From Magnolia sinica (taxonomy: Eukaryota; Streptophyta; Magnoliopsida; Magnoliales; Magnoliaceae): a stretch of DNA of 64,000 nt. The translations under genes and the position numbers were made by a program. This document shows, piece after piece, positions 23,955 through 35,087 of this stretch. The stretch covers positions 67,176,501-67,240,500 of the forward strand of contig NC_080590.1 in the NCBI RefSeq assembly GCF_029962835.1, read 5' to 3'. Every line of letters begins with the position of its first letter. Within the stretch, counting starts at the first letter, position 1. The notes below the pieces were generated by a model. It was not told the DNA's origin, made no database searches, and was given only the letters and a program-made list of their open reading frames with translations.

Positions 23955-26900
23955 TGTAACGCCCTGAAATTCGGGGGTCGAGCATAACTCAACTCCCGAG
24001 TTCCAAAACATCACTTATGCAACATATTTAATGATGAATGTATGTTGACTGTATTAGTGCATAAAACATGGAATAGATTAAGCCAAAACACAGATATGCT
24101 TCAGGGACAAGTGAATAAAGCAAGCGGAAGACTTATAGTAAAAATGTGTACAAGTGTAAATCCCTGAATTACATATACAACCAGATCGTGTAAAAGTGTT
24201 ATTTAACAAAGTTATAAGTATCAAATTACATCATTTCAGTCCCCAAAATATCCCAGAAACCGCGTAACAGGCCGAGGCTCACTAGAACCCATCCGATGCA
24301 TAGAGGAGAAGGCAGCCTCGTCGTCATCCAGCTCCCGCTCTGCCTCAGACGTCGCATCCACATCTGCAACATCAGGGCCTAAGACAGAGTCTGGTGGGTG
24401 TGTAACACCGCCCTAGAAACGTGGGAGTGAGTGATCAACTCAGTGGAACAATAAGGCACTGGTTAACATGTTATCAGTTCAATCAAACAGTAATGATAAA
24501 GCAGGACAAGTAAATAAATCCTAAGTACTCTTGTTAATGCAAGTATGAATGCGGTATGATGCGTGCCCTCACGCGTACACCCTCAGCGTCTTCATCTTAC
24601 GTTACGCATGACATCGCCTCAAAGTGCGCCACATCTACAAAGCACATGCAAATGCGGTGCATGGATATGCTTACCAAGTTGTTATTAGTCCATTTCACAC
24701 AACAGGATTGGGAAACTAAGATACCTTCCTCATATCACCATCCAAACAGTGATCCATACTAGGGTCGTCAATCCTAGATATCTCATACGATCATATAGTT
24801 GGGGTCGTAGCAAAGGGCTCGTCACCAATCAATGCACGCCTTTCATGCCCTTACTACCACAGATCGGCTCGTCACCTCCTGCGGTATCCAGGTATGCTCG
24901 AGGTCACTACAAAGGGCTCGTCACCAATCAATGTAGGCCGACAGCACGAATATAGTGTCCCATACCACCATAATCGGCTCACGAGTTTAGTTGCTCACTG
25001 GTCACTACGGGGAGGCTCGTCACCCCAGCGTAGGCCGACAGCTCGACCACGGTGTCCCATACCACCATGTCCGGCTCATGAGTCTTAGCGGATCAGGTAC
25101 CATGGTTATTAGGATTTCACTGGTAAGTTCGGTACCCTAGATTCAAGCAGTAGCGTCCATACATGGTTAACATACATCGGACAATCGGGTTATTTGACGA
25201 ACTCGACTAGTACGAGCGCACGTTGAGTTGAACGACATAGAGTGCGCAAACACTCCGCGTGGCCAAACCACTGCCGACAACTCTAGTACGACTCGGGTTC
25301 GTCTAATACGTCCTACGTGGCGAAAGCAATCTCAACCACGATTCATAGGGTCAATTACCGATTTCCTGGACTAAGGCATGTCCCAAACATCCTACACTAT
25401 GACAGATATTCATATGGAATGTAAAACAGTAATGGATCAACAACTCAAATCATGTTACATACACATCTGAAGAATATCAACTTAACATAAATGTAAGCAT
25501 AGGAGATGCTTGAATTTAAATAACTTGGAATGTAACTGCATAAAGGAAAACATGCGCATCAATAGGAGTATTGAGAATCACTTCTCAATGCCCACAATTA
25601 GTGTAATCAGTTACACTTAGATCATTCATGCATTTCTACAAACACTTAGCATACAAGGAACAACATACATAGCGTGTGTTGGAATACATGCACTTAGACA
25701 ATTCCTTTTACCAAGGAGTTGTCATACATGCATCTAGCATACATACATGACAAATAATCATGGCAAACACAAGTGCGTATTTTATACGTATACGGTACTT
25801 TATAAATACACTTAGAATACACAAATCTCAATATAACACATGCATATCAGGAAAGCGATGTAAACATAACATTTGACATGTGAAATCTCATCCATAACAA
25901 GAATAAATCACTAACTGGGATTGAAAGCCTTGAAAACCATAACCTATACACTTAAAGTCCGCACCTTAAGCGAAGAAAGAACCACCGAGCTGATTTAGAC
26001 GAGTTGTCTTTGTCAACGGCGCTAGAATACCCTAAAATAAGGATAGAAATGAGATACAACAACACCAAGTCTAATCTAAGCTCTAACACAGGTTAGGGTT
26101 AGGTTAACTTACCCCAAAAGAACTCAGAATCGTCAGAGGAACGATTCAAAGTAAAGGTTCAAAGGTGAAGAAGAACAAGGAAGAATCAAGATGATTCACC
26201 AACCAATCTCTCTCACTAACTCTCTCTTTTCCACTCTCTTTCCAAGCTAGGGTTAGAGAAAATTCGTATGGAAATGAGAGCTAGGGTTTAAGGTCTATAT
26301 ATAGGCCTTAAAATGATGGAAATAACCCCAGGGTCAAGGTATACTTAGGTTATAACCAAAGCACGCCCTTCTCGATCCAACGAAGCACTTCTGGTGGGCC
26401 TATAACCACGAAAGGTCGGACTTAAGCTCATTGACCATGGATCTAGGTCAGGCTGAGTTTTCGTACCGACCGGCTCTTCAGATCAGCCGTGGCGGACCAC
26501 ACTCAATTCAACGGTCACGGAAACTCGATCAGGTCCACAAGCACTAGGATATGCCTGGGCCAACTATCCTGATCAGAGGGTGAAATTGGGTCAGAATCCA
26601 ACGGTCAGATAGCTTAAAATCGTCGCGCAAGCGACACGACTCAGATTTCAATAAAAGCTTATTAAATTCCAACCGTTCTCACACTCTTCACTCCGAGCTC
26701 AACCAAATCGACCCAGAACATCAGATCGACTTAATTTTTGAGGTGAAGACCAAGCCCAACTCAGTGACCGCAACAGCCTAAGATCATCGCTATCGGACTT
26801 TCGACGCACGGTCTAGGTCCGATCCAGATCTTCCAAAAATTCCCCAGAACAACTGGATTTAGCGATGGATCCCAGATTTCAGAGTAACGTAGCGCTCACT

Positions 26901-27036
26901 AATCTACACGTTTTGAGCCATGCAGATATAATTTAAAGTGATTGATGCGGATTTCACAAGCAATCGAGTAAAGCGCTAATTACCCCAAAACAACTACTTA
27001 AGGAAAGATAAGCACAAAAATTCCAAGGTCGTTACA
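23955..27036 (-). mobile_element. Solo LTR of the gypsy family, inverted, in the copia 5' LTR
   Basis: The plus strand starts TGTAACGCCC and ends GTCGTTACA, 3082 bp, with a perfect TSD CAAAT at 23950-23954 and 27037-27041. The first bases (TGTAACGCCCTGAAATTCG) are the reverse complement of the gypsy LTR end (CGAAATTCAGGACGTTACA), so this is a related LTR in minus orientation. It also carries, inverted, the family's tandem block near 24820-25090. A likely TATA (minus strand, CCTATATATAGACC) is at about 26296-26310. No internal genes remain, which points to recombination between LTRs. Confidence 0.9.
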
Positions 27037-27194
27037 CAAATAAACCCAAAATGAAATAAATTAAATACAATACTTATCTTCGATTGGTGAGTCGAAAATG
27101 TGACTGTAGCTTGGTTGCAGCAATCTTCTTCTTAGGATATTTGATGAAGATGTGTATGAGTTCAACCCAAAAAGAATATAGGTATCTAATGTGA

Positions 27195-27197
<3 letters not shown>

Positions 27198-27269
<72 letters not shown>
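27198..27269. repeat. (TA)n microsatellite in the 5' copia LTR
   Basis: About 35 TA units, at the same LTR position as the tract at 2991-3071. Confidence 0.95.
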
Positions 27270-27273
<4 letters not shown>

Positions 27274-28144
27274 TAGTAGCTGTATTCGATTCTCTTAAAT
27301 CTCGAGTAGAGTACGTATTACTTTATTAAAAATGATTAAAACTATCTTGAGAAAGAGAATAAAATAGGCTAAACAAATATTAGAATTACCGCACAAATAG
27401 TTTAAGAAGAGATTGGCTTTCTCTCTTGATTAGAATGATTTTTGTGTGTTAAATGAATGAGAGAATGCCACTATTTATAACTAAAGAATATGAAAATTTA
27501 GCTGGCCTGAGAATTGGTTTTGTTAGCCGGATTCCAATGATTTCGTTCCAACGACATTCGGATTTCGTAAGATAGGATCTTTCAAAAATTCTTTTGGCCT
27601 GGCTAGGATTCGGCTGGCCGAACCTCTAGTTCGGCTAGCCGAATATAAGCTTCAGGTGGCCCAATCTCTCTAAAATCCAAAATCTTGCATTACTGAAAAC
27701 TTGACCGAACATACTTTGGGTTGGACGATCGATCATGTTCCACTGGCCAAACCCAAGGTCGGGCTAGCCGAACATGCCTTAGAAAATCTCTAACAATTTG
27801 TAAATTTGCCCGAATTATGTTGGGTTAGCCAAAGGTAGTTAGGCTAGTCGAACCATATGTTGAGCTAACCCAACTAGAGTGTATTTTACTTAAAATAATG
27901 TTCAATATAATGCTATGTGAAATACATTTAACCTAGGGTCAATCTAAGGTTTATACCACTTGATGGTTGACTCATACGAAGTGTTCTGATCTTTGAATCA
28001 TGTCCTTTTATGCCTTGAGATGTTGAGTCTTCCCTAAGATGTTTGATCGAGTCGATAACATATCTTCATGAGAGCTTGTGTTCCTTTTAGGACTATGAAA
28101 TATGACAAACTTAATTGTGCTTAAGTATAAGCACTTACAATATA

Positions 28145-28300
28145 CGATGTCATTATATTCAAGAATCAGTTGAAGATAAAACTATCATGCTGGAATACAT
28201 TCAAACTGAGAAGCAGCTTGTAGATATACTGACTAAGCCACTTGACAAAGTTAAATTTTCAAATTTGAAGCATGATATTAGTTTGAGTATTTTTAAATAA
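28145..28300 (+). pseudogene. Ty1/copia RNase H, C-terminal part (base-layer element)
   Basis: Continues the RNase H begun at 2158 in the same frame: CHYIQESVEDKTIMLEYIQ, then TEKQLVDILTKPLDKVKF, the conserved copia end block (Q.ADILTK.L). Stop at 28298-28300. It ends pol; about 450 bp later the env-like ORF begins. The base-layer element is thus plus strand with pol followed by an env-like gene, as in SIRE/Maximus copia elements. Confidence 0.85.
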
Positions 28301-28754
28301 TTATTATTTTCTTTTACATTTTTTATGTTGTTTAATTGTTATTATGAAATGTATGAAATGCAAAATGAAAATTAAATATTAATAAAAATTAATTAAAAAA
28401 TTATTTTTCTTTGATTTTTCGGCCAACCCATAGCTGATCGGCATCTTCAACTAGTCGAGCATGGGCTTGGGCTAGCTGAAGATTGCCTGGGTTTGCCCAA
28501 AAAGGAAAAAAATCCTCAATCTATTTCATTTTACTCATTCTTCCTAGTCGGTGCCCCATTCGACCAACCCATCAGCCAAACTCTTTTATATGTGATTTAT
28601 TTTCAAATTCCTTTAAGTTTTATGTAGTTTATTGCTAGATTTACATATTTGAGTATATTTTCACTATTTGAAACCATTTTTCTACTGAGTTTTGCTTTAA
28701 ATCTGATATACTCTTTTTCTTCTATTTTTCTTTGATATTTTGCTTGTGTATTCT
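28301..28754 (+). other. Spacer between copia pol and env-like ORF
   Basis: No coding evidence. AT-rich, then a block at 28425-28590 with several GACTRGYCGA-like half palindromes (e.g. CAACTAGTCGAG, GGGCTAGCTGAAG), of the same kind as in the LTRs of this lineage. Confidence 0.5.
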
Positions 28755-29472
28755 CAAATGGAACGTAGAGCCAAGAAATCGATTCGCAAGGCTCAAACCG
28801 GTTCATCTTGTAGATCTACTCCTCTTGGTGTTCAAACTCTACGATCACTAGAGGATGATCCGGAATATGTTCAGGACTTTCGCACAAGGGATATTATCAT
28901 AGAAAAAGGTTGTTAATTTAGACCACATTGCTAGGTATGGTCTAGTTCCTATTCTTTCTGAGGTTCGATGGGAACACATTTTAAATTGGGGTGGAACAGC
29001 TTACCAGTCCATAGTGCAGACATGTATGCCTCTATCTGTGATGTTTCTCTTAAGAATTTGTCATTCTTGGTTCAATTTGTAGAAGAAACATTCACGATAA
29101 CACCACACTTCATATTTGCATTAATGGAAATAGATGTTGTAGATGATGGAATTCCGATCGCCCATTATCAGAGAAAATGTCTAACTCTGAAAAACAAACT
29201 ACTATTAGAGCATTATGTGGTTTCAATGCTGAATGACGATCTTCTAATGCCATTCCCTCTAACAAAATGCTCCTTAAATGCCATGTCCTACATCCGATTT
29301 ATACTTCTAATGTGTATCCTTGAGTTGTGAATAAGACTAATTTACTCCCTTTATGCTTAGAGTTTTCATTCCGTTGTATCGGGTATTTGTGTCTGTCTGC
29401 CTTCTTTGATTTGTTACATCATTATTCAGTTTTGCTTGCATCCCAAGCATGGTTTGATTCCTTTTACACATC
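28755..29472 (+). pseudogene. Env-like / plant transposon-protein ORF of the base-layer copia element, 5' part
   Basis: Starts at the ATG reading MERRAKKSIRKAQ, a basic N-terminus. After a frame slip near 28908 it reads HIARYGLVPILSEVRW and then FVEETFTITPHFIFALMEI. The same order of features is seen in the gypsy accessory ORF (7477-8780): a (Y)GLxP block, a tryptophan, YA.I.DV., then a beta-strand-like F.. segment. Later frames give hydrophobic stretches (29340-29460) that could be membrane segments or chance. It follows pol, the usual place of the 'env-like' gene of SIRE-type copia elements, and is broken by stops and by the solo LTR at 29478. Whether any such protein is a true envelope is not known. 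Confidence 0.6.
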
Positions 29473-29477
29473 TTATG

Positions 29478-29902
29478 TGTAAGACCCTAACCCAAGTGTA
29501 CACGACATTACTTAGGGTCATGTGGTTCTACCAGTTGAATTCTGGTGATCTGTGACCTACGGTTAGCGTTTGCGGTTGTCCCCAAGTTCCGTCACGTCAA
29601 CCTGACTTGGATCGACCCGAAACCTATGTCATCTTGTCTGTATCGGCGCTGCGGTTCCAACATTGTGTCTCGTGTGTGAATCCGACGTGTACATCATGAG
29701 TTATGGGCAACGTTTGATTTGGCCATTGATGTGTGATTGGTGGACCCCACCAGGGCCTTGCACATTCTCCTATACAATGATGTCATGCCTAGGCTGGATT
29801 TTCAAAAAGCCTACTAGCCTATGAACCTTGTTTGTAACTCCCTACCCTCATGATTTCATTTCTCTACCCTAGGTAAGAGAAGCAATCATGACTTGCCTTA
29901 AA

Positions 29903-29965
<63 letters not shown>

Positions 29966-32900
29966 TCTTGCTAGCAACTCCAAATGTCCCACCTCCCCCA
30001 AAAATTCCAGCCCTCTCACCTCCCAACACCTCCTAATCCACCCATCATCAACCAATCTCAACCAGTGAACCATGATCCTTGAAGCTTCTTGATGCTTGTG
30101 GTGTAGTTTTGGAGTTGTTTTGATAGGTGGATGTGCTTGCATTCTAAAATTTTAGATTTCTTTTATTCCTTCTTGATCTTCATTCTTCTTCTATTAATGG
30201 AGCTTGTGGGACCCATCAAGTGATGATGGTGGCCCCAAGACTCCATGGATATGGCTTGTAGCCTATCCTACATTGCATGCATGTGCATGTAAGGGACCAT
30301 TCTCCATGGATCCCTTCATGCTCCTTTCTTCCTTAGATCAGGGATCTTTGGGTCATCTAGACCCTTGATCCTTGGTGGAGATTGGATCTCCACCATAGAT
30401 TTCAATAGATAGTCTTGATCATGTAGATTGTACATCTTATGGTAATGAAATGCCTATGTATGTGTGTGATGAAGGGAAGGGCCTCATTGAGGCGGAGACC
30501 CTTCTCTTGTGGCTGTTTTCTTCTCCTTTTCTTGTTAGAAGTTTCTGATCATGATTTTGTGGCCTACCTTGTGGACCGACAAGATCCAAACCGTCTATAG
30601 AGGAAGGACATTTTTCACAGTCCATCCCTTGGACGTGTGGCCCTTAAAATCACCAAAATGGGGTGCATGCAAGGATGAATTGGATGATGGGATGGTTTGG
30701 ATGTTTGTGGGGCCCACTTGGGTGGACCACAACATGATTTTCTGGGGTTAAATTCCCATTGAATAATGTTTGTAATTTATTTTTATCAGACATGTTGTTG
30801 TTCTGACTGTTTGGACATATTTTGGGTCATCTTGGGGCCTGATTTTTGGTCATTTGGTGGGGATGTTGATACCATCCAATATGTGATTCTTGAATGTGTA
30901 TGTCCCACCTATAAGCCTACCAATTTTCAGCCCTAACTAACCCCATTTGAGCCTCCAAAAGAGTGGGCCAACATGGGTGTTCAACCAGATTTTTGTTGCA
31001 ATTTTCCAGCAATACAGGTTGTTGTAACCCATAATTTAAAAATATTTTCTTTGATGGTGCACCACCTTTCTGGGTCCCACCTTATTCTAGACTTGATAAG
31101 GGACCTTGGCCCCCAATTTCAGAATTTTTGGAGACCCTGGACCCACTCCATTGGGGAGCCCAAATTGGTACAGCAACATGAACATTGCTGAAATTTTTCT
31201 ACATTGCTGTATTTTTATGTTTGTGGAGATAATTGGGCCCATCCCATTTGGGCTTTTGTGTATATCTATGGGGCCCACCTTGTGATGATCCAAATACCAC
31301 AAGGGGCCATTTTTGTGGGGTGAACCAACTGGACTAGCCATCCATGATGGACGTCCACCATGGGCTGGCCATCCTTGGCCAGGCCCACCATGATGTATGT
31401 CTTTCATCCACACCGTCCCTCCATATTTGTGGGGCCCATGTGGGTTGGGACCACCTTAGGTGGACGTCCCATGTGGGGCCCACTTCGGACGTGGGAGCCC
31501 ACCTTGTTGCATGTGTATGGGGCCCAGGCCGTCCACACCTTGGACCGCCCAGGCCTGGGACACCCCTGCCCTTTTGGGGCTGCTGGTGGGCCTGCAGTCT
31601 AGCAGCAGGCCCACCTTTCTGAGTGTTAAATACCCATCTCCAAATTGGTGTGGCCCCTATGATGTATTGATGGACACTATGGGAGTAATTCTCAAGTATT
31701 TTTGCCATGTTTCTGGGCCTCGATAGGCCCAGAAGATTTGGTGGACTATAAAAGTCTAGCCATGGCCATTTAAATACACAATGTATGGCTGAATTTTTAT
31801 TGGATTTGGGCTTAATTAATGCATGTTTTGGGCCACCTTTGATAACCATTTGTGGGACCCAAACTTATAGCAGATTTTGGGACTTTCTAGTGGGCCCAGA
31901 TTGGGCTGGAATGTCCCACCTTGGCCAACCACATGTTGGGCTGACCTTCCACCATTTGCTGGATTTATGGGCTGAGGAAAAAGGTGAAGTTGGGCCCTTG
32001 GAATACCCACTTAAATTGCTAATTATTGGGCTGATGTAATGGGGCCCATTTCACCCAACTTAAATGTGTTTTTAGGCCATGTAATTATGTACATGGGCTG
32101 CCCATTAAGTCCATCTAAATGCTTGGACCCTATGGCCCTTAGGACTTGGGTTTTGGGCCTTAGTTCCCCTCCTTGGGCCATGATTGTTAGAGGTAGTATT
32201 GGGCCTACTCCTTATGCCTTTTGTGGGACCTATGTGCATATGGTTTGGTATGGGCCTTAGGCCTTATGTTTATCTGGTTTGTGGATTAGATGCCTTAGGG
32301 CAATGGTGGTTGAAAGTCCCCATTTGGACCCCTCTAGATCTGTTAGTTGCTAAGTGTGGTTGAATGCTCACCTTAGTCCCTTGCTAGGCCTGCTTCCATA
32401 TTATCTAGGCCCTAGCTTTGTATGCTTAGTCTCATGGGCTACCCCAGGTAAATGGGCCTCCACTAAAGGTTGTATTCCTTATAAGGAATTAGTTAAGTAC
32501 CTAGACTCTTCATGGTTAGGTAGAGAGTACATCTTCTCATTCACCTCATTGGCACCCTTATTCATCTTCATGGCCCACTCCCATACACATTAAATGCATG
32601 CTTGGTTGAGATATGATTGGCCATAGTTGTGCCATTGTGTAGGACATGTTAGTATCTCCCCGAGGGATGGAGTTTACCCTCTTGAGCATGGTGGATGATT
32701 GGGATTGATGCATGGTTGATTGTGTGATTCATACATCTGGCATTGCTTCATCAGGGTCGTAGCCTCCACAGAGATATCTTGGATGGCCGTGTGTGAACAC
32801 TGGAAATGATTCTTGAGCATTTGGGGTGCATAAGATATCCCTGGGTTAAAGCCCTTAAACTTCCACAGTATCGAGGGGAAGCCTCAACGTCGAGACCGAG

Positions 32901-33898
32901 TGAAAAACATGAGCGCCCGAGTGCCTTATACCGTTAGGCCGCGACTCTCACTGTTGCGAGGTCGATTAGGATAGGGTTTGGCCTTACCCACCTGAGTGAG
33001 AGGAAAATAGCTAGGTTGAGTTTGACCAGCTCGTAAATGGGTCCGCTACCGTCGAGCCTTGCTGGTGATTGGCTATCCACAGGTGAGTAGTGAGGTCTCC
33101 TATGCTCGTTTGACTGTGCGGGTCTGTAAAGCGACAGTCATCATGTAGTGTACTTAACCCCAGTGGATTCCTTATGATGGAAGTATACTTGATATGTGGA
33201 TTAGATACGAGGACTAGCATTACTTCGCATTGCATTTGCATTTGTTATATAACCCTTTTATTGCATCGCCTTGGTATGGAGTCCAGTACTCATGTATTGC
33301 ATTGCATATCCTTGGTACGGCTTACTGCATTCATAGCTTAGCCTCGGTACGGCTAGTGGCGTTGGTATTGTTCATTGGCTCATTCTGCATTCTCCTTATT
33401 CTTTTGAAAACCATTGTCACACACTTACACCACCCTCTAAGCTTTCTATAAGTTACTTTCTGTTGGATGAAACCCTAGCTAAGAGAACGAATCTCATCCC
33501 ATCTTCGGATGAAAAAATCTAATTGATGCGTGCAGGAGATCCTAGGTCAGCGCAGTAACAGAGGAGCTGTGGATTGGATTGGTGCGAGCTGAGGACCTGT
33601 TGCAGACCTTTCCTTCCCTTCTTTGTATATTATGTATTTCCTTTTAAGCCTTTTACGTATAAAGTTTAAATTCTTAATGGATTTTAAATTGTGTTCATTG
33701 TTTATTTTCTGAGATTTACTTGCTATAATCTTGGGTATGCTCAATTGGATTGGAATTGTGATATGGAAATCCTCCTTTTAAGATCCCAAGATCGGAATAT
33801 GTGCTAGGAACCGAGAATGGGGTGCTACGGAGGCTGTTGCGGTTGGAACTGGTTATTGGATTCCTTGCAAGTCCGGTCACCGAGTCCGAGGCGTGACA
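29478..33898 (+). mobile_element. 4.4-kb solo LTR (gypsy-like) inside the env-like ORF
   Basis: The segment starts TGTAAGACCCTAACCC and ends GAGGCGTGACA. It has a perfect TSD TTATG at 29473-29477 and 33899-33903. It is very long for an LTR. It has a (CT)n tract at 29905-29960, GC-richer sequence rich in GGGCCCA at 30700-32300, and a 3' end shared with 1-2157. Segments near 31380-31420 (gcccaccatgatgtatgt, then 'atccacaccgtcc') match the MITE family at 53-60 kb. Short ORFs such as 31334-31849 on the minus strand lack domains and are judged chance. Confidence 0.92.
29905..29960. repeat. (CT)n microsatellite
   Basis: 28 CT units within the solo LTR. A CT-rich leader about 400 bp from the LTR start could lie near a transcription start, but no TATA box was seen. 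Confidence 0.95.
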
Positions 33899-33903
33899 TT
33901 ATG

Positions 33904-34310
33904 TCTTGCATTGCCTTTCATTATAATGTTCAAATTCATACGTATGAGGCACTGGAATCCGAACTCCCTTTCAACAATTTAAATCTAAATATGATGAACC
34001 TCACTCATCTTTCTGAGCAAAGAGAAGGAGAAGAAGAAGCGCAGCCTGCTGAAGACACAACCATGGACGACATATTTAATGAGTTGGAAGATTCTGATGA
34101 TTCAGCTGATCCAGATTACCATCCCTCTCAGGTTGAGGAGAGGATCTATGTTCTAGAGGAGTAAGTAGAGGCTTTACATGTTTCGCAGGCTTCATTGTCT
34201 CAAACCCAATAGTTTACAATGGTATTGAAAAAGTACTTCCATCACATCAACCGGTGTTTGCGGCTAAATGATCCCTCGATGCCTGCACCATCTTCCTCTG
34301 GGTCGGATTA
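33904..34310 (+). pseudogene. Env-like ORF of the base-layer copia element, 3' part
   Basis: Resumes after the solo LTR. It has an acidic stretch, QREGEEEAQPAEDTTMDD, then FNELEDSDDSADPDYHPSQ, and after a stop (34162) EALHVSQASLSQTQ and VLKKYFHHINRCLRLND, a possible amphipathic or coiled-coil segment, ending with a Ser/Pro-rich tail and stop near 34310. An acidic tail followed by a helix repeats the plan seen at the end of the gypsy accessory ORF (8430-8780). Confidence 0.6.
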
Positions 34311-34847
34311 AGCTAGATTTATTTATCTTTCTAACTTTTGTTGGTTCTGTACTTAAACTTATTTTGTGACTTGTCTTGATACTTTTGATTGCCTTGATGA
34401 TGTGTTAGCTGACATTTGAATATTCTAGATAATATGGTTTAGATATTTCATGTGATTACCTTGATTTTCCAACTACATGCTCATTCTATACTTTGATATT
34501 CATATTATGATGCTATTCTTCCTTTGTCAACTTGTGACAAAAGGGGGGGGAGAATGGTATGGAATATTACATAGTATGTATGGGATGTTACATAGTAGAA
34601 TGTATGGAATGCTACATAGTAGAATGTATGTATGGAATGATATATGGAATGCTGTGTGGAATGCTAAATATTATTCTCAGGGGGAGTAAGTTCTCAGGGG
34701 GAATGTCAGTTGTGAGCTAAAGATTACAAGCTACAGAGACTTCAAGGGCAACTTCAATGTTATTAAAGATGTGTATGGTTGATCTTATAACAAAATGTGT
34801 ATTTATAATGTTATGTGTTTTGTCACAAAATTGACAAAGAGGGAGAT
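34311..34847 (+). other. 3' untranslated tail and polypurine tract of the base-layer copia element
   Basis: Contains 'tgtcaacttgtgacaaaagggggggg' type purine tracts at about 34515-34552 and short repeats of GGAATGYTACATAGTA / GGAATG (34556-34675). The PPT AAAGAGGGAGAT (34836-34847) lies directly before the LTR start TGTAAGTGC at 34848. The same layout is found on the minus strand at 17455-18000. Confidence 0.7.
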
Positions 34848-35087
34848 TGTAAGTGCTATGATGTTGAGCACACAAAGATTGCTAAATTTCGTAAGACAAA
34901 AGCACTTCAAGGTAGACCTGAAGATCAACTCAAGATCAACTTATGGTCACAACAAGATCTGCACATATTCTCAAAGAAATCGTTGCCAATATCCAATACA
35001 AAGTCCAAGATGAAGTTCAAGTCAAAGTGACTCAGCTATTTGATATATCTCAAGTGGTATTAACCCTAGAAAGACCTTAGGACTAGG

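Larger units (their letters stand above)
2346..28139 (-). mobile_element. Minus-strand SIRE-like Ty1/copia retrotransposon, internally deleted and carrying three nested insertions
   Basis: On the minus strand the element runs 5' LTR (28139-23461), PBS, gag, protease, integrase, a non-coding tail, polypurine tract, 3' LTR (17454-2346). Its termini are TG...CA (plus strand TGAAAGGAC at 2346 and GCACTTACA ending at 28139). The flanking 5-bp TSD is ACATA (2341-2345) and ATATA (28140-28144), one base changed. It interrupts the RNase H of an older copia element of the same lineage. Reverse transcriptase and RNase H are missing: coding similarity stops at the start of RT near 18120, and the next 650 bp resemble the 3' tail of the base-layer element. 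It could move only with help in trans. Nested elements are at 3526-16931, 18987-20886 and 23955-27036. Confidence 0.88.
23461..28139 (-). repeat. 5' LTR of the minus-strand copia element, split by a solo LTR
   Basis: The LTR proper is 23461-23954 plus 27042-28139, about 1.6 kb, and matches 2346-3525 plus 16937-17454. It contains the best-kept palindromes of the family, TTCGGCTAGCCGAA at 27630-27643 and TTCGGCTGGCCGAA at about 27609-27622, and a (TA)n tract at 27198-27269. Confidence 0.87.

Noticed and set aside
31334..31849. 171-aa minus-strand open frame inside the solo LTR
   Set aside because: Lies wholly within an LTR bounded by a TSD; composition (GP/W-rich from GGGCCCA) explains it.
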